Shown in pieces: positions 1-10,700 of a DNA stretch of 64,000 nucleotides (position 1 is the first letter of the stretch; every line of letters begins with the position of its first letter). Source of the stretch: Ornithinimicrobium sediminis (lineage in GTDB: Bacteria; Actinomycetota; Actinomycetes; Actinomycetales; Dermatophilaceae); assembly GCF_021272345.1 (NCBI RefSeq), contig NZ_JAJSDQ010000002.1, forward strand, positions 434,001-498,000, read 5' to 3'. The translations under genes and the position numbers were made by a program. The notes under the pieces were generated by a model. The model made no database searches. It was not told the DNA's origin and saw nothing but the letters and a program-made list of their open reading frames with translations.

Positions 1-1
1 C

Positions 2-199
2 GCTGCCATGGCCGGTGGCGCCACCGGCGGCCTCGGGCAGCCGCGGCGCCCCACCGCACTGACGTACTCAGCCCCCAGCGAGGACGGCTCGGTGTCCGAA
101 CGGCGCGTGTCGGGAGACGGCACCCCGCTGTCCGGCAGCACCCCCCAGCGCTCCGGCAACCGGGCGGAGCGTCGCAAGGCGGGGCGCACCGGCCGCTGA
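2..199 (+). CDS. secA: SecA preprotein translocase ATPase, C-terminal end (partial)
   Basis: The frame is open to the left edge of the window, so only the last ~65 residues of a longer protein are present. The tail reads LTYSAPSEDGSV, then a Gly/Ser/Thr-rich linker, then GNRAERRKAGRTGR. This matches the disordered C-terminus of actinobacterial SecA1, the motor that drives unfolded proteins through SecYEG. No zinc-binding CxC...CH tail is seen, as is normal for actinobacterial SecA1. The next genes are convergent on the minus strand. Identification rests on the tail sequence and on the Rv3235-like neighbour, which lies near secA in actinobacteria. Confidence 0.7.
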   Translation, partial: AAMAGGATGGLGQPRRPTALTYSAPSEDGSVSERRVSGDGTPLSGSTPQRSGNRAERRKAGRTGR

Positions 200-218
200 C
201 GCCGGCGGTTCCGGGCCC

Positions 219-728
219 TCAGCCCAGGTCGAACACCGTCACCACCCAGCGCCCGTCGACCCCCACCATCCGCAAGGCCAGGGCGCGCACGCGGGAGCTG
301 TGGGTGACGACCGCCGAGATCTCGGCGACCCCGTCCGCCGGCTGGCTGCACAGGAGCGCACGGACCCGGACGGCATGCCGCTGCCGCTGCCGTCGACGTC
401 GGGCCAGGACCCCTCGTCGTGCCAGACTCTCCCGCAGCTCCGGGCTGACCCTCCGAGTGAGCTGGTTGGCCGGCCTGACACCGTCGACCACCTCGAGGCA
501 GACACGGATGATCTGCCTCGCCCAGGGGGCGGGGTCGGGCAGGTCCGCAGCCCGGGTGGCCTGGGGCCCGAAGTGCGGGTCGTGGTCGAGGGGGTGCACG
601 TCGACGGCGAGCGTGCCCTGGACGTACTCCTCCTCTACGGGGGTGCTCCAGTCCGCTGGGGTGAGGACCACCACAGGAGGAGCACTCCGGGGGACGGGGA
701 GCACTCTCAGCGGCGCCAGGACGCTCAT
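219..728 (-). CDS. Rv3235-like protein (DUF6459 type)
   Basis: A 169-residue soluble protein with no signal peptide or membrane segment. The middle (WARQIIRVCLEVVDGVRPANQL, about residues 74-95, then an R-rich stretch and RVRALLCSQPADGVAEISAVV) follows the pattern of the actinobacterial Rv3235 family, whose function is unknown. The C-terminus is a short beta-rich segment ending RWVVTVFDLG. The ATG overlaps the stop of the upstream LysM gene in an ATGA tetramer, which implies translational coupling and fixes the start. Family assignment is from recalled pattern and context; the role is not known. Confidence 0.7.
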   Translation of the reverse strand: MSVLAPLRVLPVPRSAPPVVVLTPADWSTPVEEEYVQGTLAVDVHPLDHDPHFGPQATRAADLPDPAPWARQIIRVCLEVVDGVRPANQLTRRVSPELRESLARRGVLARRRRQRQRHAVRVRALLCSQPADGVAEISAVVTHSSRVRALALRMVGVDGRWVVTVFDLG

Positions 729-1453
729 CGGAGCTCTCCCTGCGGCCGCGGAGCGACGAGCTGCTGACCCGGAAGCACGAGGTCGGGGTCGTCGCCGATG
801 ACGCCGCGGTTCGCCTCGTGCCACCGGGGCCAGGCCGCCGCGATCTCCTCGGCCGTCGCGTCGGGGCCGAGGTGGTGCGCGGCGATGGACCACAGGGTGT
901 CGCCACCGTGCACCACCACGGTCCGGTCCTGCGCGCTGCCCCGGCTGACCAGGTCCGGAGCATGAGCGGGCACGGGGGCAGCAGGTGGGGTCCACCCCGG
1001 GACGGGCACCTGCGTCGACTCGCGCGGCGCGTCGGGCACGGACGCCGCACCGGCCGCTGCCGCCGCGGTCGTGACCTGGACGGTCGTCTGCCCTGTCGCC
1101 GCGGCCCCCGTCGCGGGTGTGGCCAGGCTGACAGCCAGCAGGACCGCCGCCGCGCGCGGCGCCCAGCCAGGCGCGGGGACCCGCGCCTGGGGATGTCCTG
1201 CTCTGCGCGGCATGACCGCCAGAGCGCCGACCAGCGCCGCCCAGGCGCAGGCGCCGGCACAGACGGTGCTGACCGCCGACACCAGGACGAGCATGCCCGC
1301 CTCGACCTCCACCGGGTGCCCGTGCCCGGCCGAGCCCAGACCGGTCCAGGTCAGCTGTGCCGTCCACCCAGCCAGCACCAGCATCCCCCCGGTGACCGCC
1401 AGCCCCAGCGCGGCCGCCCGGCCCGACTGCGGCACCTGCTCCGCTCGTCCCAT
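725..1453 (-). CDS. membrane protein with C-terminal LysM domain
   Basis: A 242-residue protein with about three hydrophobic segments in the N-terminal half (roughly residues 12-32, 55-80 and 104-122), an Ala/Thr/Pro-rich linker, and a C-terminal LysM-type module. The module starts at VVVHGGDTLWSIAAHHLG and ends at DLVLPGQQLVAP. LysM modules bind peptidoglycan, so the protein likely anchors at the membrane and touches the cell wall. ATG at 1453 is preferred over TTG at 1465 because a GGGGA stretch lies 7 bases upstream. It is the first gene of a two-gene unit with the Rv3235-like gene, and its promoter region holds 10-bp direct repeats. Confidence 0.75.
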   Translation of the reverse strand: MGRAEQVPQSGRAAALGLAVTGGMLVLAGWTAQLTWTGLGSAGHGHPVEVEAGMLVLVSAVSTVCAGACAWAALVGALAVMPRRAGHPQARVPAPGWAPRAAAVLLAVSLATPATGAAATGQTTVQVTTAAAAAGAASVPDAPRESTQVPVPGWTPPAAPVPAHAPDLVSRGSAQDRTVVVHGGDTLWSIAAHHLGPDATAEEIAAAWPRWHEANRGVIGDDPDLVLPGQQLVAPRPQGELR

Positions 1454-1464
1454 GTCTGTCCCCA

Positions 1465-1490
1465 ATGCGTTCGTTTGCGTCCGTTTGCGT
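1465..1490 (-). repeat. 10-bp direct repeats (ACGCAAACG) in a divergent promoter
   Basis: On the minus strand the sequence ACGCAAACG occurs twice exactly 10 bp apart (1471-1490), followed by a third partial copy (ACGCATTG). It lies directly upstream of the LysM gene and within the 123-bp divergent region shared with the gene at 1577. Helically phased direct repeats suit a cooperative DNA-binding protein. A BldC-like protein, from a family known to bind direct repeats, is encoded 0.7 kb away; that link is inference. Confidence 0.45.
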
Positions 1491-1576
1491 TCATATCAAA
1501 CCAGATGCGACGCATCGCGCAAGAGGGTGTGGACGCCAGCTGCTCGAGGACCCCCGGTTGTTGAGAGACTGCCGAC

Positions 1577-2140
1577 ATGCGCTGGTCCCTGCTCTTCGAC
1601 GACCTCGAGGCACAGCTGGCGGAGGTCGACCGCGTGGAGCTCGGGCTCGAGGTCGCCGAGCACGTGCGTGCGGAGCGAGGGCAGGTCGCGCTGGCAGACC
1701 GGCTCGCCGCATCCGTCGGCGCGACGGTGCGGCTGCGCGTGCGCGGGGCCGGCACCGTCGTGGGGGTGCTCGTGGAGGTGGGGTCCGGCTGGTGCGTCCT
1801 GCAGACCTCGGTGGCCGGGCCCGAGCGGCGCCGACCGGTCCTCGTGGCACTCCCGGCGGTGTCGACGCTCGGCGGGCTGCCGGTCCGCGCGGACCGGCCG
1901 GCCACCCATGCTCCGCGTCGGCTGGACCTGAGGCACGCGCTCCGGGCGCTCAGCCGGGACCGGGCCGTGGTCCGCCTGGTGGACGTCGACGGGGCGGACC
2001 TGACGGGGACCATCGACCGGGTGGGTCTGGACCATCTCGACCTCGCCGACCACCCCGACGACGTCCCCCGTCGTCCCGGGGCCGTTCGCCTGTACCATGC
2101 CGTGCCCTTCACGGCCGTCGCGGCCGTGCGTCAGGTGTGA
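1577..2140 (+). CDS. conserved hypothetical protein
   Basis: A 187-residue soluble protein that starts MRWSLLFDDLEAQLAEVDR and is rich in short Val/Leu/Arg beta-strand patterns (VRLRVRGAGTVVGVLVEVG; RAVVRLVDVDGADLTGTIDRVG). Two similar beta-barrel-like segments, about residues 48-75 and 126-150, could form a pair of small SH3/SmAP-like folds, but this is a guess from pattern. It has no signal peptide or catalytic motif I recognise. Its 3' end overlaps the 3' end of the convergent BldC-like gene by 10 bases. Function unknown. Confidence 0.7.
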   Translation: MRWSLLFDDLEAQLAEVDRVELGLEVAEHVRAERGQVALADRLAASVGATVRLRVRGAGTVVGVLVEVGSGWCVLQTSVAGPERRRPVLVALPAVSTLGGLPVRADRPATHAPRRLDLRHALRALSRDRAVVRLVDVDGADLTGTIDRVGLDHLDLADHPDDVPRRPGAVRLYHAVPFTAVAAVRQV

Positions 2141-2355
2141 GGGCGGCTGTCCTCGTCCCGGGAGATGAACTCCCGGGTCTGCTCGTACATGCGCTGGATG
2201 TAGGCCTCGAGCTCGCTCTGCTCCACCCGCCAGGCCCCTCGACCGCCGATCTTGATGGCAGGCAGGTCACCGCTGCGGACCAGCGCCTTGGTCTGCGCCA
2301 TCGTGACGTTGAGGATCTCCGAGACGTCCGTGAGCGTCAGGAAGCGTCGCTCCAC
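2131..2355 (-). CDS. BldC-like / excisionase-type helix-turn-helix protein
   Basis: A 74-residue MerR-type winged HTH protein: FLTLTDVSEILNVTMAQTKALVRSGD forms the helix-turn-helix, IKIGGRGAWRVEQSELEAYI the wing and second helix. This is the size and pattern of the BldC family, single-domain DNA-binding proteins that lack an effector domain. GTG at 2355 is chosen because AAGGAGG lies 7 bases upstream and because the family starts just before the HTH; a longer frame exists but its extra N-terminus is low-complexity. It sits between conserved genes and divergent from the SAF gene. Confidence 0.85.
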   Translation of the reverse strand: MERRFLTLTDVSEILNVTMAQTKALVRSGDLPAIKIGGRGAWRVEQSELEAYIQRMYEQTREFISRDEDSRPHT

Positions 2356-2523
2356 AGCGGGTCCTCCTTCGATGCGCACCGGACAGGGCTGCGGCGATTC
2401 TATGGCGCGTGGTCGCACGGCCGCGCGGGCGCTGTGGACACCGGTGCCGGCCAGGGTGGAGCAGCCCCGCATAATGTCTGCGGTCCCGCTGCGGCGGGGA
2501 GGGATCATCAGGGAGGGAACACC

Positions 2524-3189
2524 ATGTCCGAGGTTGCTGTGCCCCAGGCCCGTCGTCTGCAACGACCGGGCTGGCGGGATGTCCGTCTGGTGGTGGGCGT
2601 GCTGCTCGTCCTCCTCTCCGTCCTGGCCGGTGCCCGGCTGGTCGCGGCGGTGGACGACAGGACGCCGGTCTACGCCGCGGCGCGGACGCTCCTACCTGGC
2701 CAGGAGGTCATGGCCGCCGACCTGGTGCCTGTCCCGGTGCAGATGGACGACTCGCTGCCGGCCTACCTCGACGGGTCCCGCGGACTGGAGCCGGGCACCT
2801 TCGCCCTGCGTGCCGTGGAGCAGGGCGAGCTGGTGCCGGCGGCCGCCCTGGGCACTGCGCGCGAGGCGAAGGACAAGACCGTGACGGTGCCGGTGGACCC
2901 GGCGGCTGCCTCGACGCTGGGAGCGGGCACGGTCGTCGACGTCTGGGTGAGCCGCCGCGACCCGGACGAGGCCGGGGTGCGCTACCTGGAGCCGGAGCTG
3001 CTGCTGGAGCAGGCCGTGGTGGCGCAGGTGCCGTCGGAGACGGGTGCTCTCGGGATGGGGGTCGGTCGCGCCGCGGTCCAGGTCGTCGTCCCCGCCGACG
3101 AGGTGGCCGCCGTCATCGCCGGTGTCGACCAGGAGGCTCGGATGACGCTCGTCCCGGCGCCGCGGGCTGCGCAGGGACCGGGCCGATGA
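2524..3189 (+). CDS. SAF-domain protein (CpaB/RcpC-like pilus assembly)
   Basis: A 221-residue protein with one N-terminal membrane segment (about residues 18-41, LVVGVLLVLLSVLAGARLV) followed by an extracytoplasmic SAF domain: TPVYAAARTLLPGQEVMAADLVPVPV, then a second beta region KTVTVPVDPAAASTLGAGTVVDV. CpaB/RcpC proteins of this layout support Tad/Flp pilus assembly. AGGGAGGG lies 6 bases before the ATG. Its stop overlaps the start of the CpaE-like ATPase gene (ATGA). The main Tad operon is 30 kb away at 33.0-37.7 kb, so these two genes are probably its detached partners (inference). Confidence 0.8.
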   Translation: MSEVAVPQARRLQRPGWRDVRLVVGVLLVLLSVLAGARLVAAVDDRTPVYAAARTLLPGQEVMAADLVPVPVQMDDSLPAYLDGSRGLEPGTFALRAVEQGELVPAAALGTAREAKDKTVTVPVDPAAASTLGAGTVVDVWVSRRDPDEAGVRYLEPELLLEQAVVAQVPSETGALGMGVGRAAVQVVVPADEVAAVIAGVDQEARMTLVPAPRAAQGPGR

Positions 3190-4505
3190 CGCTGCCGGCG
3201 CTCACCGCGGTCACGCATCGGTGGGAGAGCGACCTCGCGGCCCATCTCGACCGCAGCGGCCACGTCCATGTCGCGCGGCGCTGTGCGGACCTCGCCGAGC
3301 TGCTGGGCTGTGCTGCCGCCGGCATCGCCCGCGTCGCCGCGGTCTCGGTCGACCTCCGCGGCCTGGACGCCTCGACGGTGGCCGAGCTCGGTGGCTACGG
3401 GGTCCGTGTCCTCGGGGTCCACCCGCCCGCGGACGAGGTCGGCGCCCGGACGCTGCGCCGGTGGGGGGTGAGCGAGGTGGTGAGCGCCGACGCCGGCTTC
3501 GAGGTGGTCGAGGCCGCGCTCGCTGTGGTCGTGAGCGAGCCCGCCGTGCGCGTGCCCGAGGCAGGGTCACCCCTCCTGGCACCGGCCGACCCGAGGCCCG
3601 CTGCGGACCCGGAGGGCGGGGACGGCGGTGTCGAGGGACGGGACCCGGCCGGGCCGGACGGCGGTCGGGGGAGCATCGTCACTGTCTGGGGTCCTACGGG
3701 CGCCCCGGGCCGCACCACCGTGGCGGTCAACCTGGCTGCCGAGCTCGGCACCCCCGACGCGCCGAGCCTGCTCGTGGACGCCGACACCTACGGCGCGGCT
3801 GTCGCCCAGTGCCTCGGTGTGCTGGACGAGGCTCCGGGGCTGGCGGCGGCTGTGCGGGCAGCGGACCAGGGGTTGCTGGACCGCCCGGCGCTGGCCCGGC
3901 TCGCCCCCCAGGTGCAGCCGGGGGTGCGTGTCCTGACCGGCCTGCCAAGGGCGGACCGCTGGCCCGAGCTGCGGGAGCACGCCGTGGCCGACGTCCTGCA
4001 GGAGTGCACGAGGCTCGCACGGTGGACGGTCGTGGACGCCGGGTTCTGCCTCGAACGTGACGAGGAGCTCTCCTTCGACACCGCGGCGCCGCGCCGCAAC
4101 GGTGCCTCACTGGCCGCCGTCTCGGCTGCCGACACTGTCGTCGTGGTCGGCCGTGCGGACCCTGTGGGCCTCCAGCGGCTGGTCAGAGCGGTGGACGAGC
4201 TGGCCGCGCACACCGTCGCTCCGCAGACGGTGGTCGTCAACAGGGTGCGAGCCGCCGCCGTCGGCCGGGACCCGGACCGACGCATCCGTGATGCGCTGCA
4301 ACGCTTCGCGGGGGTGTCCCGGATCCACGTCGTGCCCGACGACCCCGCCGCTGTGGATACCGCACTGCTCCGGGGACGCACCCTGGCAGAGACACGTCCG
4401 GGGAGCCCGGCGCACCAGGCGATCGTGCGGCTTGCGGACGGTCTTCGCGGACCGGTGGCCGAGCGCCGGAGGCGGCGTCGTGCCCACCGATGGCGTGCTT
4501 CCTGA
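3186..4505 (+). CDS. CpaE-like MinD/ParA-type ATPase
   Basis: A 439-residue protein. The N-terminal ~120 residues form a degenerate receiver-like domain; a linker rich in Pro/Gly/Asp follows; the C-terminal half is a MinD/ParA-type domain with WGPTGAPGRTTVAVNLA at about residue 168 and SLLVDADTYGAAV after it. CpaE-type proteins position Tad pili. The deviant Walker A has Arg where the usual Lys precedes Thr-Thr (GAPGRTT), so ATP hydrolysis should not be assumed; several actinobacterial members look the same. The C-terminus is very Arg-rich (ERRRRRRAHRWRAS). Coupled to the SAF gene by a 4-base overlap. Confidence 0.75.
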   Translation: MTLPALTAVTHRWESDLAAHLDRSGHVHVARRCADLAELLGCAAAGIARVAAVSVDLRGLDASTVAELGGYGVRVLGVHPPADEVGARTLRRWGVSEVVSADAGFEVVEAALAVVVSEPAVRVPEAGSPLLAPADPRPAADPEGGDGGVEGRDPAGPDGGRGSIVTVWGPTGAPGRTTVAVNLAAELGTPDAPSLLVDADTYGAAVAQCLGVLDEAPGLAAAVRAADQGLLDRPALARLAPQVQPGVRVLTGLPRADRWPELREHAVADVLQECTRLARWTVVDAGFCLERDEELSFDTAAPRRNGASLAAVSAADTVVVVGRADPVGLQRLVRAVDELAAHTVAPQTVVVNRVRAAAVGRDPDRRIRDALQRFAGVSRIHVVPDDPAAVDTALLRGRTLAETRPGSPAHQAIVRLADGLRGPVAERRRRRRAHRWRAS

Positions 4506-4569
4506 AAAAGTCTGCAAGCATGGCGGACGTGACACCACGTGCGAGTGCGGCCTACCTGCCGATGAGCCG

Positions 4570-5001
4570 ATGACGGCCCCCGTCACACGGCTGTACCTGC
4601 CTTTGCGGCCGGAACAGGTCCTCGCCCTCCGCGAGGACCGTCGTCTCGAGCCGCCCCTGACGGCATTCGCCGTCACCCAGGACATGAGGGACGCCCGTCC
4701 CGACGCGGACGCGGAGGAGTGGGAGTACGCCGCGCTGCAGCAGGCAGCCGGCCACGCGCACGCCGCCGGCCAGCCGGTGATCGTCGCGGCGGCCGACGTG
4801 GAGACCGACCAGGTGGACAGCGACTCAGGGACGAGTGCCAGGGTAGAGGTTAGCGGCACGGTGACCCTGCCGCGCGTGGCGGCTCTCCACGTCGGCGACG
4901 ACGTGGTGGCCGACGGCCTGGTCATCGACCCGGACAGCCAGGAGATCGAGCTCTCCTGGTACGACACGACGGAGCTGGACCACCTCGTGGACCTGCTCTG
5001 A
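4570..5001 (+). CDS. DUF6912-type hypothetical protein
   Basis: A 143-residue protein starting MTAPVTRLYLPLRPEQVLAL, with the VTQDMRDARPDADAEEWEYAA segment and a late SWYDTTELDHLVDLL tail. This is the layout of a small actinobacterial family annotated DUF6912, of unknown function. It is acidic and soluble, with no signal peptide. ATG at 4570 matches the family start; the frame continues upstream but reads as non-conserved sequence. It lies 31 bases before pruA and could be co-transcribed with it. Confidence 0.7.
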   Translation: MTAPVTRLYLPLRPEQVLALREDRRLEPPLTAFAVTQDMRDARPDADAEEWEYAALQQAAGHAHAAGQPVIVAAADVETDQVDSDSGTSARVEVSGTVTLPRVAALHVGDDVVADGLVIDPDSQEIELSWYDTTELDHLVDLL

Positions 5002-5032
5002 GCACCGACGACGCATGGGAGACCCGCACGAC

Positions 5033-6661
<1,629 letters not shown>

Positions 6662-6674
6662 TCCTCCGTGGAGT

Positions 6675-6704
6675 CCCGTGGCCCTCCTCGGCGAGGGCCA
6701 CGGG
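6675..6704. terminator. bidirectional hairpin terminator
   Basis: A perfect 12-bp stem, CCCGTGGCCCTC / GAGGGCCACGGG, with a 6-base loop, between the convergent stops of pruA and the DUF2505 gene. There is no U-tract, as is usual in high-GC actinobacteria. Position and symmetry suggest it serves both directions. Confidence 0.8.
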
Positions 6705-6709
6705 AGGTC

Positions 6710-7204
6710 TCACTCGGGTGCGAGCCACTCCTGCCCCAAGGACTTCTCCAGGGCCACGGCTCGGGTGACGACCGGCTTGACGGCCTCCTCGACGCGAGCC
6801 CCGAACAGCGGCACGTGTGCCTTGAGCTCACCGTCGACCAGGTGGACGGTGCCGGCTCCTCCCGGGGTGAGGTGGATGCCGCCGGTCATCTCGACAGGAG
6901 TGCCTTCGACGTCCAGGGTGTAGGCGGCCTGGCGGCTGCCGTCCTCGTCGGCCGGGCCCCACTGCATCGTCTCGACGACCGCGAGGCTGGAGCCCACGAA
7001 CCCCTTGACGGCATCGGGGAACTCCTCGGTCGTCATCCGTCGGCGGGTGACGACGATGAGGCCGTCCGGGACCTCCTCGAGCGTGACCTCGTGCTCGGTG
7101 CTGCCGCTGCGGCGACACCGCTCGTGCTGGTAGTCCGCGTCGACCAGCATCGCGTAGACCCGGGTGGGGTCGGCCGTGTGCTCGATGCGCTCGGTGATCC
7201 TCAT
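6710..7204 (-). CDS. DUF2505 domain protein (SRPBCC-like)
   Basis: A 164-residue soluble protein starting MRITERIEHTADPTRVYAMLVD, with DADYQHERCRRSGS and a C-terminal VKPVVTRAVALEKSLGQEWL helix. This is the pattern of DUF2505, an actinobacterial START/SRPBCC-like fold likely to hold a hydrophobic ligand, though no ligand is known. The ATG overlaps the stop of the upstream gene (ATGA), which decides the start. Function unknown beyond the fold. Confidence 0.85.
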   Translation of the reverse strand: MRITERIEHTADPTRVYAMLVDADYQHERCRRSGSTEHEVTLEEVPDGLIVVTRRRMTTEEFPDAVKGFVGSSLAVVETMQWGPADEDGSRQAAYTLDVEGTPVEMTGGIHLTPGGAGTVHLVDGELKAHVPLFGARVEEAVKPVVTRAVALEKSLGQEWLAPE

Positions 7205-7677
7205 GAGGACAACGTATCCGGCGGCTGCAGGCAGCGGTGGCAGCGACGCAGCGTGCGGTGGACCCCGAGAAGGACTGAGCGTGGCCGGCTGCCCGGGGTG
7301 GCGACCGCCAGGCGCTGCAGCGCGTCGGCGAGGTCGGCCAGGCACTGCAGGAGGTCGGTCCGCAGGGTCGACGACGGATGCGGTGGGCAGGGTGTCAGCC
7401 GGAGCACCTCGCTGCGGACGCGGCGCAGGGAGGCTGCAGCGGCACTGCAGGAGGGCCGACCGATGTGCCCGTGGGCGCCGCTCTCGGGCGGCACGGAGGT
7501 CGCGGTGCTCGGGCTGACCCGACCATCGGCAAGGTCGACCACGGCGTGTGATGCCGCGTCGACCACCGCCGCCAGCAACGCGTGCGTGCGGGCCTCTCCG
7601 ACCTCGGCGTGGACGGAGGCCAGGTCGTCGACGAGCAGGAGCAACCGCCGCGGGTCGGCGGCCGGCGCTGTCGACAT
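7201..7677 (-). CDS. hypothetical protein, coupled to the DUF2505 gene
   Basis: A 158-residue Ala/Arg/Leu-rich protein (MSTAPAADPRRLLLLVDDL...). It has a four-Cys scatter and mostly helical pattern, and no domain I recognise. The case for a real gene is its 4-base ATGA overlap with the conserved DUF2505 gene and its position 92 bases from the divergent glutamate dehydrogenase gene. ATG at 7677 is preferred over GTG at 7686. It could still be a chance frame in GC-rich DNA; codon statistics would decide. Confidence 0.5.
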   Translation of the reverse strand: MSTAPAADPRRLLLLVDDLASVHAEVGEARTHALLAAVVDAASHAVVDLADGRVSPSTATSVPPESGAHGHIGRPSCSAAAASLRRVRSEVLRLTPCPPHPSSTLRTDLLQCLADLADALQRLAVATPGSRPRSVLLGVHRTLRRCHRCLQPPDTLSS

Positions 7678-7768
7678 GGCTGCCACTCTAGGCGCGCGGG
7701 GCTAGGCTCGGGGTGCTGGTGCACAGGGACGTGCACCGTAGGGTCGAGGATCAGGAGTTGTCACCGCC

Positions 7769-10700
7769 ATGTCATCGGAGCAGACGCTCGTCCACCGTTT
7801 CTTCCTCCACGTCGCGGAGGCCGACCTCGAGGGCCGGGACCAGGTGTCGCTGACGGCGATCGCCCGGGCCGCGCGTGCTCTGTCGGCGTCCAGGACGGAC
7901 GACCAGGCGGTGGTCTGCGTCGTCAACCCCTCGCGTGAGGACGGCTGGACCAGCCGCCACACCGTGGTGCAGGCATGCATGGACGACATGCCCTTCCTGG
8001 TCGACTCCGTGCTGGGGGAGCTGCGGCAGCGCAACCTGGCCGTCCACCTGCTCGTGCACCCGCAGATGGTCGTGCGTCGTGACGAGGACGGCGGTGTGGA
8101 GGTCGTCGACGTCGACCCGCTGGAGGCGCCCGAGGGCACGAGGACCGAGTCGTGGATGTACCTCGAGATCGACCGCATCCCCGGTGCGGGCGAGCGCGAG
8201 GAGCTGCAGCAGCGGCTGGAGGTGGTCCTGGGGGACGTCCGGCGCGCCTGCGAGGACTGGCGCCTGATGCGTCGTACCTGCCTCGACATCGTCGACGACC
8301 TGCGCGCCGGGGTGCCTGACACGGTGGACCCGTCCACCGTCGAGCCGACGATCGAGTTCCTCACCTGGCTGGAGGACGACCACTTCACCTTCCTCGGCTA
8401 CCGCGAGTACGACCTGGTCGAGCACGAGGGGGAGCCCGCGCTGCGCTCGGTGCCCGGTTCCGGGCTGGGCATCCTGCGGGACAGCGGGACCGAGCCGACG
8501 GTCAGCCGCCTGCAGCCGGAGGCGCAGCGGACCGCGACCGAGCCGCGCCTGCTGACCATCACCAAGGCCAACTCCCGCTCCACCGTGCACCGGCCCGTCT
8601 ACCTCGACTACATCGGTCTGCGCCGCTTCGACGACGAGGGCAGGGTGGTGGCTGAGCGCCGCTTCCTGGGCCTCTTCACTGCGGGAGCGTACGCCGAGTC
8701 GGTCACACGGCTGCCGATCATCGGAGGCAAGGTCAGGCACATCCTGGAGACCAGCGGTTTCGCCCCTGACAGCCACTCCGGCAAGGACCTGCTCGGGGTC
8801 CTGGAGTCCTATCCCCGTGACGAGCTCTTCCAGGCGGATGCGGACACGCTGAGCGGCATCGCGCACGAGGTGCTGCACCTGCAGGAGCGTCGCCGGTCCA
8901 AGCTGTTCGTCAGGCCGGACGAGTTCGGCCGCTTCGTCTCGGCGCTGCTCTACATCCCCCGGGACCGCTACACCACCGCGGTTCGTCTGCGCATGGAGGA
9001 CCTGCTCAAGGAGGCCTACCGCGGCGAGTCGGTCGACTACCGCACGCGGGTGTCCGAGTCTGCGCTGGCGCAGCTGCACTTCGTCATCCACATGCCCCGC
9101 GGAGGGGACATCCCGGACGTCGACGTCGATGCCCTGCAGGAGCGGCTGCTCGACGCCACGCGGACGTGGGCGGAGCGGCTCGCGGAGGTGGTGGAGGGGC
9201 ACTACGACGACGACGGCGTGGCCGGCGACGTGCTGGCCAGCTACGCGCGGGCCTTCCCCGAGGCCTACAAGGAGGACTTCGACGCGACGACGGCCTTCCA
9301 CGACCTCAAGCACCTCGCCGAGCTCGACGAGGACCGTGACCTGTCGGACCTGCGCCCGCACCTGTATGCCGAGCCCGGCGCGACGCCGGAGCTGAGGCGG
9401 CTCAAGGTCTACCGACGCGAGGAGATGTCGCTGACCGATGTCCTGCCCGCCTTCGCGCACCTCGGCGTGGAGGTCACCGACGAGCGCCCGTACGAGCTGG
9501 AGGCGGCCGACGGGAGCAGCTACATCTACGACTTCGGTCTGCGGGTCACGGACCCGCGGGTCTGGGAGGCCCGCGGCACCGCGGGCGAGGTGGCGGCTGC
9601 GTTCGAGGACGCGTTCGCGGCCGTCCGGGACGGGCAGGCCGAGAGCGACTCCCTCAACTCGCTGGTGCTCACCGCGGGGCTCGGGTGGCGCGACGTGGTC
9701 ATCGTGCGCGCCCTCGTGCGCTACCTGCGGCAGGTCACCAGCTTCAGCCTCGACTACATCGAGGAGGCGTTCACGAGCAACCCCGGCATCTCCCGGCTGG
9801 TGGTCGAGCTCTTCCGCGTGCGCTACGACCCCGACCTCGAGGCCGGTCTCGCCGACGACCGGCACGCGGCGGCCGAGGAGGTCGGGGCGCGGATCCACGA
9901 CGCCCTGGACGACGTCGCCAGCCTCGACCAGGACCGGATCGTGCGGTTCGTGGTGGAGGTGCTGCAGGCGACGGTGCGGACCAACTTCTACCAGCGCTCC
10001 GCCGACGGACGTCCGCACCCTCACGTGAGCCTGAAGATCCTGCCACGTCAGGTCGAGGGGCTCCCCGAGCCGCGCCCTGCCTTCGAGATCTGGGTCTACT
10101 CACCGCAGGCCGAGGGAGTCCACCTGCGCTTCGGCCAGGTGGCACGCGGAGGCCTGCGCTGGAGCGACCGTCGAGAGGACTTCCGCACCGAGGTGCTCGG
10201 GCTGGTGAAGGCCCAGATGGTCAAGAACGCCGTCATCGTGCCGACGGGGTCCAAGGGCGGGTTCTTCGCCAAGCAGCTGCCCGACCCGTCGGTGGACCGC
10301 CGAGCCTGGATGGACGAGGGTGTGTCGGCCTACAAGACGTTCATCCGCGGGCTGCTGGACGTCACCGACAACCGGGACGGCTCCACGGTCGTGCCCCCGG
10401 ACCGGGTGGTGCGTCACGACGGTGACGACCCCTATCTCGTGGTGGCCGCCGACAAAGGCACCGCGTCCTTCTCGGACATCGCCAACGGCGTCGCGCGGGA
10501 GTACGGCTTCTGGCTGGACGACGCCTTCGCCTCCGGTGGGTCGGCGGGGTATGACCACAAGGGGATGGGCATCACGGCACGTGGCGCGTGGGAGTCGGTC
10601 AAGCGGCACTTCCGCGAGATGGGGCTCGACACCCAGGCGGAGGACTTCACGGTGGTCGGCGTGGGGGACATGAGCGGTGACGTCTTCGGCAACGGCATGC

